Shown here in pieces: positions 1 to 7,191 of a stretch of DNA of 64,000 bases. Each line of letters opens with the position of its first letter. The first letter of the stretch is position 1. The notes beneath the pieces are model-generated. The model searched no databases, was not told where the DNA came from, and saw only the letters and a list, made by a program, of their open reading frames with translations. Origin of the DNA: Chitinophaga oryzae. Its GTDB lineage: Bacteria; Bacteroidota; Bacteroidia; Chitinophagales; Chitinophagaceae. The stretch is from positions 6,696,001-6,760,000 of the forward strand of contig NZ_CP051204.2 of the NCBI RefSeq assembly GCF_012516375.2, in the 5' to 3' direction. A program made the position numbers and the translations under genes.

Positions 1-1
1 A

Positions 2-2569
2 GACCTGAGCCAGTACTGGAATAAAATACAGATAGAAGAAAAAGGGCTGGCCGTGCGGGTGCAGCCGGGCATTACCGGCGCGATGGTCAACACCTATCTG
101 AAAAAGCATGCCCGTAAAATCGGCCCTGATCCGTCCAGCATCAACTCGGCCATGATGGGCGGTATCCTGTCCAACAACTCCAGCGGCATGTGCTGCGGCG
201 TGGCGCTCAACTCCTATCACACCACCCGCTACATCCGGTTTATCCTGCCCGACGGCAACACTTTCAGCACAGAGCATAAAAAAGATTACGCCCGTTTTGA
301 GATGGAATGTGCGCCGTTGTTTGTGAGCCTGGCCGACTGCCGCGACCTGATCGCCGCCGACCGCGCTTTACACGACCGTATCCGTCATAAATACCAGACT
401 AAAAATACCGTAGGCTATGCCCTGAACGCTTTCATCGACTATCATCATCCGCTGGACATTATGGCCCACCTGCTGATAGGCGCCGAAGGCACGCTGGCGT
501 TCATCGCCGAAGCCGTGATGGACACCGTGCCGGACTATGCCTACAAATCCACCGCGCTGTTATATTTCCCGACCATCTACGCCGCCTGTCAGGCCATCGT
601 GCCGCTGACCAATGCCGGCGCCCTGATGGTGGAACTGATGGACCGGGCCTCGCTCCACGCCGTGGAAGACATGGATGGTATGCCCGCCATCGTGAAAACG
701 TTGCCGGAAACAGCCGCCGCGCTGCTGATAGAGTTCCAGGAAGAAAGTCAGGCAGCCCTCGACGCCCGTGTCAACGGTTTCATGGCATCCGCCGCCAGCC
801 TCGACATGTCCGAACCGCCGGTATTTACCATCGATCCGGCGGAGCAGGCCTTCTTCTGGAAAATCCGCAAAGGGCTGTTCCCCGCTGTAGGCGCCGTTCG
901 CGCCAGCGGCACCACCGTTATCCTGGAAGACATCGCCTTCCCGGTAGATAAACTTGGCGATGCCATCCTCGATCTGCAAAAACTTTTCGCACAGTATAAT
1001 TATCTCAACGCCATCATCTTCGGACATGCGAAAGACGGCAATATCCACTTTGTGGTCACCCAGTCGTTTAACACGCCCGATGAAGTGACCCGTTACGAAC
1101 TTTTCATGCAGGATGTGGTAGCCCTCGTTGTCAACAAATACGATGGCACGCTCAAAGCCGAACATGGCACCGGCCGTAATATGGCGCCCTTCGTGGAAAC
1201 AGAATGGGGCGGCGATGCCTATGATATCATGAAGAAGATCAAAGAGGCCGCCGATCCGCATAACCTGCTCAATCCCGGCGTGATCATCAACCCCGATGCC
1301 CGCGCTCACCTCAGGCACCTGAAGGAACTGCCTACCGTTGAAGAGGAGGTAGACCGCTGTATCGAATGCGGCTACTGCGAACATAAATGCCCGAGCCGCG
1401 ATATCACCACCACGCCCCGCAGAAGGATCGTGATCCGGAGAGCGCTCAAACAGTTGCAGAAAAACGGCGACAAAGCCAATTATAAAGTCCTCCTTGACCA
1501 GTACCAGTACGATGTACTGGAAACCTGCGCTGTTGACGGCCTCTGTGCCACCGCCTGCCCGGTGGATATCAACACCGGCGACCTGGTGAAACGGCTCCGC
1601 CGCGAGAACCACTCCCCTTCGGCCAACAAACTCGCGTTGCAGGTAGCCAAACATTTCAGGACCGTAGAATGGGCCGCCAGGACTGCTATCCGGGTAGGCA
1701 CCGGCATCAACCGCGTGTTCGGCAAACATGCCATGACCAGTATCACCAAAGGTATCCGCAGCATCATTCCTGCCGTACCCTTATGGTCCGAGCAGCTGCA
1801 ACCCGCGCCCGACCTCGGCATCCTTAAACCGCAGCAGTCCGCCGACGCCTCCATCGTATACTTCCCCGCCTGCATCTCCCGCATGCTCGGCACTTACGAA
1901 GGCAAATCAAAAAACCTGATGGAGACATTCATGAGCGTCTGCCGGAAAGCCGGTATCAGTGTAGTCGTTCCCGATAACCTGAGTGGTACCTGCTGCAGCC
2001 AGATCTTCTCTTCCAAAGGATATAAAGATGCCTATGAACATACCGCCAACCACATCATAGAAAAGCTGTGGCATGACAGCCGCCAGGGCGCGCTGCCGGT
2101 AGTCATCGACGTCAGTTCCTGCGCGTATACGCTGCATCATGTGCGCCCCGCGCTCAACGCTGCCAACAAAGAAAAGTTCGACCAGCTCCGTATCCTCGAC
2201 GCCGTGGACTTCCTGCACGATTTCGTACTCCCAAAGGTCACAGCGGTCAACAAGAAAAAAAGTATCGCGCTGCATCCGGTCTGTTCACTGGAGAAAATGA
2301 AGACAGGGCCTAAGTTCGTAAAAGTGGCCCAGTTCTTTGCAGAAGAGGTAGTAGTGCCAAAGTATGCCGGTTGCTGCGGCATGGCCGGCGACCGCGGATT
2401 CTTGTTCCCTGAACTAACGGCATCGGCTACACGTCCGGAGTCACTGGAAGTGAAATGTAATGAACATGACGGGTATTATTCTTCCACCAAAACCTGTGAG
2501 ATTGCTATGTCTGCAGCGGTGAAGAAGAACTATGAGTCGGTGCTGTACCTGGTGGATGAGGGGTTGTAA
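2..2569 (+). CDS. FAD-binding/Fe-S oxidoreductase (D-lactate dehydrogenase type), 5' partial
   Basis: The reading frame is open to the left edge, so the first roughly 100 residues, including the start of the FAD-binding PCMH domain, lie outside the window. The visible part holds the rest of the FAD domain (motif NNSSGMCCG near 170-200), an FAD-oxidase C-terminal domain (GHAKDGNIHF near 1022-1050 and HGTGRNMAPF near 1164-1194), then a two-cluster ferredoxin-like segment with CIECGYCEHKC near 1358-1390 and CAVDGLCATACP near 1524-1560, and a CCG heterodisulfide-reductase-type domain (CCSQIF near 1991, CCGMAGDRGF near 2372). This order is that of the large FAD/Fe-S D-lactate or 2-hydroxyacid dehydrogenases that pass electrons to the respiratory chain. 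The exact substrate cannot be read from the sequence. Confidence 0.9.
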   Translation, partial: DLSQYWNKIQIEEKGLAVRVQPGITGAMVNTYLKKHARKIGPDPSSINSAMMGGILSNNSSGMCCGVALNSYHTTRYIRFILPDGNTFSTEHKKDYARFEMECAPLFVSLADCRDLIAADRALHDRIRHKYQTKNTVGYALNAFIDYHHPLDIMAHLLIGAEGTLAFIAEAVMDTVPDYAYKSTALLYFPTIYAACQAIVPLTNAGALMVELMDRASLHAVEDMDGMPAIVKTLPETAAALLIEFQEESQAALDARVNGFMASAASLDMSEPPVFTIDPAEQAFFWKIRKGLFPAVGAVRASGTTVILEDIAFPVDKLGDAILDLQKLFAQYNYLNAIIFGHAKDGNIHFVVTQSFNTPDEVTRYELFMQDVVALVVNKYDGTLKAEHGTGRNMAPFVETEWGGDAYDIMKKIKEAADPHNLLNPGVIINPDARAHLRHLKELPTVEEEVDRCIECGYCEHKCPSRDITTTPRRRIVIRRALKQLQKNGDKANYKVLLDQYQYDVLETCAVDGLCATACPVDINTGDLVKRLRRENHSPSANKLALQVAKHFRTVEWAARTAIRVGTGINRVFGKHAMTSITKGIRSIIPAVPLWSEQLQPAPDLGILKPQQSADASIVYFPACISRMLGTYEGKSKNLMETFMSVCRKAGISVVVPDNLSGTCCSQIFSSKGYKDAYEHTANHIIEKLWHDSRQGALPVVIDVSSCAYTLHHVRPALNAANKEKFDQLRILDAVDFLHDFVLPKVTAVNKKKSIALHPVCSLEKMKTGPKFVKVAQFFAEEVVVPKYAGCCGMAGDRGFLFPELTASATRPESLEVKCNEHDGYYSSTKTCEIAMSAAVKKNYESVLYLVDEGL

Positions 2570-2574
2570 AAAAA

Positions 2575-2600
2575 TCGCCGGCCCCTTCGGCGACCGGCGA
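2575..2600 (+). terminator. Hairpin after the oxidoreductase gene
   Basis: A perfect 7-bp stem (TCGCCGG paired with CCGGCGA) with a 12-nt loop starts 5 bases after the stop codon. There is no strong T-tract after it, so it may be a weak terminator or a 3' mRNA-stabilising hairpin. Confidence 0.5.
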
Positions 2601-2720
2601 CTCAATAAACACTACTCCACTTCAACTGACGGTGAAGGGAAGAGATTCGCAATGGTACTTTACTTTAGATAATCGACTCAACAAGCGACCATTGAAACCA
2701 TGGACACGCAAAAAATATCT

Positions 2721-3521
2721 TTATAAAATATGTAAGCTTCCCATTCCGGCGCTGTTATATACGCCGGCGCCGGCATCGGCCAGTAACTTCAGCGCCTGCC
2801 CCACGCCTTTTACTTTTAGCCTGAAGTTCGTATAGCCACGGATTTTCGTTTCCTGCGGCGTATCTGCTTTGATGGTCACCAGCCGGGACTTGGGTGGTCT
2901 TTCCATCATCACCACTTCCACGCTCACCGGGTCAAAGATGGTATCCACTTCATCTTCCCCATACATGGTGATAAATTTCTCCCGCCAGGTATGCACCAGT
3001 TGTTTTACGAAATCCGGATGCTGGGGCGAGAGGAAATCATAGTATCCCCTGTCATTTTTAGTACCGCAAACCAGCGGTGAAAACGGCTGCAGCATCACCT
3101 CCGTGACAGCTGTGTCCGGAATGTCTTCCAGCGGCGTCGGGGTCGGGAGCACTTCTGTGATGATGAAGGCCGCCTGGCTGCGGCGATCGGCGATCTCAAT
3201 GACCTCTCCCTGAAACAGCCCCTGAATAAAGGGCTCCGCCACCTGCGGCAGATGAAAAGAGATCATGAATATGGCTTCGTCAGAAAGAAAACGGAAACGG
3301 TCCCCTTCTATCCGGAAGGCAGTACGGATCTCTGAAAAAGAAAACAGTTTAAATGCTTTGAGGGAGCCAGGATTTGCATAACCCTTGTCATGCAGAAAAG
3401 ACGCATAGTCTTCATCGGCCTGGTGTAATATTCTGGAAATTACTGCCGATAAGGCGTACGGGTAGTTAATTGGAATGACGGCTGCTGGTTGTGTGGCTTT
3501 TAGTTTAACTCTGAAACGCAT
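2721..3521 (-). CDS. cas6: Orphan CRISPR-associated endoribonuclease Cas6
   Basis: Cas6 cuts pre-crRNA within the repeat. The 266-residue protein begins MRFRVKLKA, the usual first beta strand of Cas6, and ends with the glycine-rich GAGVYNSAGMGSLHIL segment that matches the family's C-terminal G-loop (compare GEKNSLGFGM in Pyrococcus Cas6). His44 in FLHDKGY and Lys58 in KLFSF align by eye with the catalytic His46 and Lys52 of the Pyrococcus enzyme; the Tyr31 position is not kept. The frame is open upstream to 3608, but the 29 extra residues would put an unrelated hydrophobic helix before the family start, so ATG at 3521 is preferred. No other cas gene or repeat array was seen in the window, so it stands alone between an oxidoreductase and a terpene synthase. 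It may act on a distant array or have been left by a lost locus. Confidence 0.85.
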   Translation of the reverse strand: MRFRVKLKATQPAAVIPINYPYALSAVISRILHQADEDYASFLHDKGYANPGSLKAFKLFSFSEIRTAFRIEGDRFRFLSDEAIFMISFHLPQVAEPFIQGLFQGEVIEIADRRSQAAFIITEVLPTPTPLEDIPDTAVTEVMLQPFSPLVCGTKNDRGYYDFLSPQHPDFVKQLVHTWREKFITMYGEDEVDTIFDPVSVEVVMMERPPKSRLVTIKADTPQETKIRGYTNFRLKVKGVGQALKLLADAGAGVYNSAGMGSLHIL

Positions 3522-3928
3522 GTTTACTATGAATAAAATGATGGCTGTTGCACTCAACAACACGAACAATACAATCAGATTACTGAACCTATAACGCCCT
3601 CCTTTCAAATAAGTACTATCTCAAAACGAAAAATTTCTGAAAACAGCCAAACGATGCCGGTCAAACACCGGCATTACCACCCTCCAACGGGCACATTCAC
3701 CCCGGTATTATTCCCGGGCACTTGTTAAACCGCGGAATTGCTGCGGCTAATTAACGCCGCCGTCTTAATTTTAGGTGCGTCCTGTTTTGCCCTGCCAGCT
3801 ATCCCGGCCTTATTCGACAGCCAACGAACGAGCAGATTGATCCGTGAAGACTATTTACCACTGGTACAGGGGATCAAAGCACCCAAAGAACGCCCGCCTA
3901 CGCTTTTTAAACACTTAAATATTAGTTT
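3522..3928. other. Intergenic region between cas6 and the terpene synthase gene
   Basis: This 407-bp stretch separates divergently transcribed genes. It holds one perfect hairpin at 3654-3674 (ATGCCGG/CCGGCAT, 7-nt loop) and no convincing gene. A plus-strand frame from 3738 runs into the terpene synthase in another frame and looks accidental. No TAnnTTTG element was found directly upstream of 3929. Confidence 0.5.
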
Positions 3929-4924
3929 ATGGAAACAACAACACTTCCGGGGCTGTACTGCCCCTTCCCGGGAAAACTCAATCCTTTGGTTGAAAAAGCA
4001 GACCGCCATACGGCCGCCTGGGTCCGGAAATTCGGGCTGGACAACAACGACGGCCAGTGGCCACTGTACCAGGAACAGAAATTCACCTGGATGGTAGCCC
4101 GCATGTTCCCCAATGCCGATCTCTTCCGTCTCGCCATCGCGGCAGATTTCAACACGCTCCTTTTCCTCTGGGACGACGAGATCGACCGCATCACCCTCAA
4201 CGACCCCGGCACCAGCTTTGAAGTCCTCGCCGGTAAAATGATCGGTGTCCTGAAAGGCAGGTATAAGGCGGAGCCGCAACAGGACCCGCCCCTGCTGCTC
4301 GCCATGCAGGACATCTGGCTGCGTATGGTACAGATAGGGCCGGCCGACTGGCAGCAACGGTTTATTGCCAGCCTCCAGGCAGCGTTTATGTCCAACAGCT
4401 GGCGCATGCAACATGTGACCGCCACCGGCGGTATCTCCCTGGAAGACTATATGCTGCACCGCCCGGGCATCGGCGGCGCCAACTTCTTCCTCGACCTCGC
4501 AGAAATCATGGAAGGCATACACCTGCCGGCTGCCTGGTACGCCGATCCGCTGATCAAAGACCTCGGCCTGCTTTGCAGCCGGACCATCTGCTGGGCCAAT
4601 GACCTGTTTTCCTATACCAAGGAACTGGAACAGGGCGACGAACTGAACCTCGTCATGCTGATCAAAAACAAAAAACAGCTGCCCCTCAGCAAAGCCGTCA
4701 GCGAAGCCGCCGCTGTTCATGACGATGAAATAAGGCAATTCCTGCATACCGCCGAAATACTGCTGTCACTCAGCTCCGGGCAGGACTATCCGCTGCTGGA
4801 CCGGTATATCCTTATGCTGGAACATATGATGGAAGGAAATATTTCCTGGAGCACTAAAGATACCAGCCGTTACGGTATCGCCAACCAGGAACTGCGAATC
4901 AGGGATTACGCTGAGAATTTGTAG
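3929..4924 (+). CDS. Class I terpene synthase (terpene cyclase family 2)
   Basis: The 331-residue protein has the length and hallmarks of bacterial class I terpene cyclases, which ionise a prenyl diphosphate with Mg2+ and cyclise it. The aspartate-rich motif DDEID is at residues 82-86, the NSE triad NDLFSYTKE at 224-232, and the C-terminal SRY (RY pair that senses diphosphate) lies near residue 310 after WSTKDT. The start is the first ATG and gives the usual METTTLPGLYCPFP-type N-terminus. No prenyltransferase, P450 or other tailoring gene is next to it, so the substrate (farnesyl or geranyl diphosphate most likely) must come from general isoprenoid metabolism and the product is unknown. Its last 26 bases overlap the end of the convergent kinase gene. 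Confidence 0.92.
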   Translation: METTTLPGLYCPFPGKLNPLVEKADRHTAAWVRKFGLDNNDGQWPLYQEQKFTWMVARMFPNADLFRLAIAADFNTLLFLWDDEIDRITLNDPGTSFEVLAGKMIGVLKGRYKAEPQQDPPLLLAMQDIWLRMVQIGPADWQQRFIASLQAAFMSNSWRMQHVTATGGISLEDYMLHRPGIGGANFFLDLAEIMEGIHLPAAWYADPLIKDLGLLCSRTICWANDLFSYTKELEQGDELNLVMLIKNKKQLPLSKAVSEAAAVHDDEIRQFLHTAEILLSLSSGQDYPLLDRYILMLEHMMEGNISWSTKDTSRYGIANQELRIRDYAENL

Positions 4925-6698
4925 TAAGACGAGCTTCAAATCTGATCATTAACTCGTTGAGGCTTTTCAGGTCAATGGGTTTGGTCATAAAATCGTCGGC
5001 GCCGGCTGCGAGCATCTCTGTAATGGATGCTTCGGCCGCGTCGCCGGAAACAATAATCACGATGGCGTTATGCGTTACAGGGTTGGCCTGTAACGCCGCC
5101 AGCGTGGCTTTACCGTCCATGCCCGGCATATGGGAGTCCAGGAAAATAATGTCGGGCTGCGTTGCGATGGCTTTTTCCAACCCTTCTTCTCCACCCAAAG
5201 CAGTGGTAGTACTGCATTCCATCCGTTCGAGGAAACGGCTCAGGATCATATTGCTCATCTGGTTATCATCTACCACCAGCGCTTTCACACCGGGGAAAGT
5301 GCGCAGTGTGATGTTCCTGTTCACCGGGGCAGCCGGCGCAGGCGCCTCCTCCACCGCTGTCAGCGGCAGATTGACGGTAAACACAGACCCTTCGCCGGTT
5401 TTGCTGGTCACGGTGATAGAGCCTCCCATCAGTTCCACGAAACGCTGCACAATGGGCAGTCCAAGCCCGGTCCCGCCAAAAGCGTGTTGTTCAGATACAT
5501 ACGGTGAAAAAATAGTGGACAGCCGCTCCGGCGGAATTCCATCCCCGCTGTCTTTTACCACCAACTGCCATTGTTTGCCGTCAGGCCTGATCTGCACAGT
5601 GACGGTGCTATCGGCATGAGTGAATTTGATCGCATTGAACAACAGGTTATTGAGTATCTGCGTTAGTTTGATCTTATCTCCTTCCAGCCGCGCAGGCATC
5701 TCCGGGGCAACTTCCAAAACAATACTGACATCCCTTACATTCGCGATGTACTGGTAGATGGCCGTCGCTTCCTCCGCCCAGTCCCGCACGTTAAACACGC
5801 CCGACTCCAGCTGCGGCGCCACCCCTTCCTGTTGCCGGAAATGCTCCAGGTTGTTGTTCAGGATCTGCAACACGTTGTGCGAAGCGGAATACAAATGCTC
5901 TATGGACGCTTTCAGTTCAGCCGGGTAAAGATCACTTTTCTGTACCTGCATCAGCAGGTCCTGCGAGATACCATACACCGCGTTAAAAGGATTCCTCATT
6001 TCATGGGAAGTCTCCATGGCCTGCCGCCGCGTGGCTTTGTCCGCCAGTTCCAGCGCGGTGGCTTTCCGTTCCAGCTGCGCATTTTTACGGCGCAGCGTAC
6101 GCACATACAACGCAAAAGTGAGCACGTCCAGCACCAGGATAGCCGGAATCGTCACCCAGCGGATCAAAAACTGCTCGTTAAGCGAGAGCTCCAGCGGCTC
6201 AATAAAATAGTAATAGTAATTCAGTTCACACAATACCAGCGAGATCACTGAAATCGCAATACTGAACTTTATCAGCAGCGGCTTACCATAAAACACCATC
6301 AGCGCAGCGCCTAAAAGAAAAAAGAAAAGCAGGTACACTTCCGTTACCATGCCCAGCAGGGCGCTGAAGTAAACGATGGAAAGATTATGCACAAGAGCGG
6401 TCAGGATGGCTGCTGTATTATGCCAACGGAAATGGTTGAGCATAAGCACCACCACAAACAAAAGGGCTTCTGCGTAAGCGGGCAGCAGGATCTCCAGGTT
6501 ACCGGTAAGATAGTAAATGACGGTTCCGAAGATTAAACAAAGTGCAATAGACGCAAGACTGAGGGTGTTGATGATACTGACTCGTTTCTTCTCCTCTCCT
6601 TCCAGCTGGGCAGTCCCGGTATGTATGATCCCCGCGCGAGCAGCACGGGGTGCAATAGTCTGAAATAGGTCATTGGGATATTGGTTTGCTGAGATCAT
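4899..6698 (-). CDS. Membrane hybrid sensor histidine kinase with receiver domain
   Basis: The 599-residue protein has about six hydrophobic segments between residues 41 and 203, a short coiled linker, a HisKA domain with phospho-acceptor His232 in SHEMRNP, an HATPase_c domain (N-box NNLLFNAIKF at 350-359, DSGDGIP at 383-389, GGTGLGL at 408-414) and a C-terminal receiver domain with phospho-acceptor Asp521 in FLDSHMPGMDG and Lys in FMTKPID. It should autophosphorylate on His232 and relay to Asp521. No response regulator with an output domain is adjacent, so its target is unknown. It has no separate periplasmic sensor domain; the membrane helices themselves may sense the signal. Its 3' end overlaps that of the terpene synthase by 26 bp. 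Confidence 0.93.
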   Translation of the reverse strand: MISANQYPNDLFQTIAPRAARAGIIHTGTAQLEGEEKKRVSIINTLSLASIALCLIFGTVIYYLTGNLEILLPAYAEALLFVVVLMLNHFRWHNTAAILTALVHNLSIVYFSALLGMVTEVYLLFFFLLGAALMVFYGKPLLIKFSIAISVISLVLCELNYYYYFIEPLELSLNEQFLIRWVTIPAILVLDVLTFALYVRTLRRKNAQLERKATALELADKATRRQAMETSHEMRNPFNAVYGISQDLLMQVQKSDLYPAELKASIEHLYSASHNVLQILNNNLEHFRQQEGVAPQLESGVFNVRDWAEEATAIYQYIANVRDVSIVLEVAPEMPARLEGDKIKLTQILNNLLFNAIKFTHADSTVTVQIRPDGKQWQLVVKDSGDGIPPERLSTIFSPYVSEQHAFGGTGLGLPIVQRFVELMGGSITVTSKTGEGSVFTVNLPLTAVEEAPAPAAPVNRNITLRTFPGVKALVVDDNQMSNMILSRFLERMECSTTTALGGEEGLEKAIATQPDIIFLDSHMPGMDGKATLAALQANPVTHNAIVIIVSGDAAEASITEMLAAGADDFMTKPIDLKSLNELMIRFEARLTTNSQRNP

Positions 6699-6774
6699 TC
6701 TCCACGGTAAACATCACATCCTTCATTAATACTGTTACGAAATTAATCACAATTCGCCGTATAAAGATAAAATG

Positions 6775-6782
6775 TATTTTTG
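6775..6782 (+). promoter_or_regulatory. -7 element TATTTTTG for the small secreted protein
   Basis: An exact match to the Bacteroidota -7 consensus TAnnTTTG lies 20 bp before the ATG at 6803. No clear -33 element was seen. Confidence 0.55.
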
Positions 6783-6802
6783 CAATATATTTTTATCTTT
6801 CG

Positions 6803-7186
6803 ATGAATAAATTACTGATTTTTTCGCTGTTTCTGACACTTTCTCCCTTTATGGCGAAAAGCCAGACCTACAAGGCCCCGACAAGCACCAACAAAGTCTT
6901 CCTCGCTACCATTAAAGGAATCACTTATACGTATCAGAACGGTGTCATCACTGTTAAGAATAACGGCCAGTACAATATCGGGGTCCTGCGTATTTCAGCA
7001 GAATCTGCCGAAGACAAAGAACTTTATGGCGTAGCCCTTTTCGAAGACGGGCTGGACAAGGGTCAAACGCAAAAAACCACGGTATATTTCACCCGTGGCC
7101 TTGATAACGAGAAAGAAATCCCGCTGAAAGAAATTAATACTGATAAGCTGGTATTTTGGATTGACAAGGCCACCCGGGCACAATAG
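6803..7186 (+). CDS. Small exported protein of unknown function
   Basis: The 127-residue protein begins with a signal peptide, MNKLLIFSLFLTLSPFMAKS, probably cleaved before QTYKAP. The mature part is about 107 residues, mostly polar and predicted beta-rich, with no recognised motif. The frame is open back to 6686, but ATG 6803 is chosen because it begins the signal peptide and sits just after a TAnnTTTG promoter element. It ends 5 bp before the stop of the convergent GH28-like gene. I do not recognise the family. Confidence 0.75.
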   Translation: MNKLLIFSLFLTLSPFMAKSQTYKAPTSTNKVFLATIKGITYTYQNGVITVKNNGQYNIGVLRISAESAEDKELYGVALFEDGLDKGQTQKTTVYFTRGLDNEKEIPLKEINTDKLVFWIDKATRAQ

Positions 7187-7191
7187 TCATC

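Noticed and set aside
560..1729. 389-codon minus-strand frame opposite the oxidoreductase
   Set aside because: It lies wholly inside the plus-strand gene with intact domains and has biased, repetitive Gly/Phe/Asp-rich content.
2601..2720. CRISPR array next to cas6
   Set aside because: Only one ATTGAAAC word and no repeat-spacer pattern could be found by reading both strands.
3738..4097. 119-codon frame before the terpene synthase
   Set aside because: It overlaps the terpene synthase in a different frame and the overlapping part is clearly coding in the other frame.
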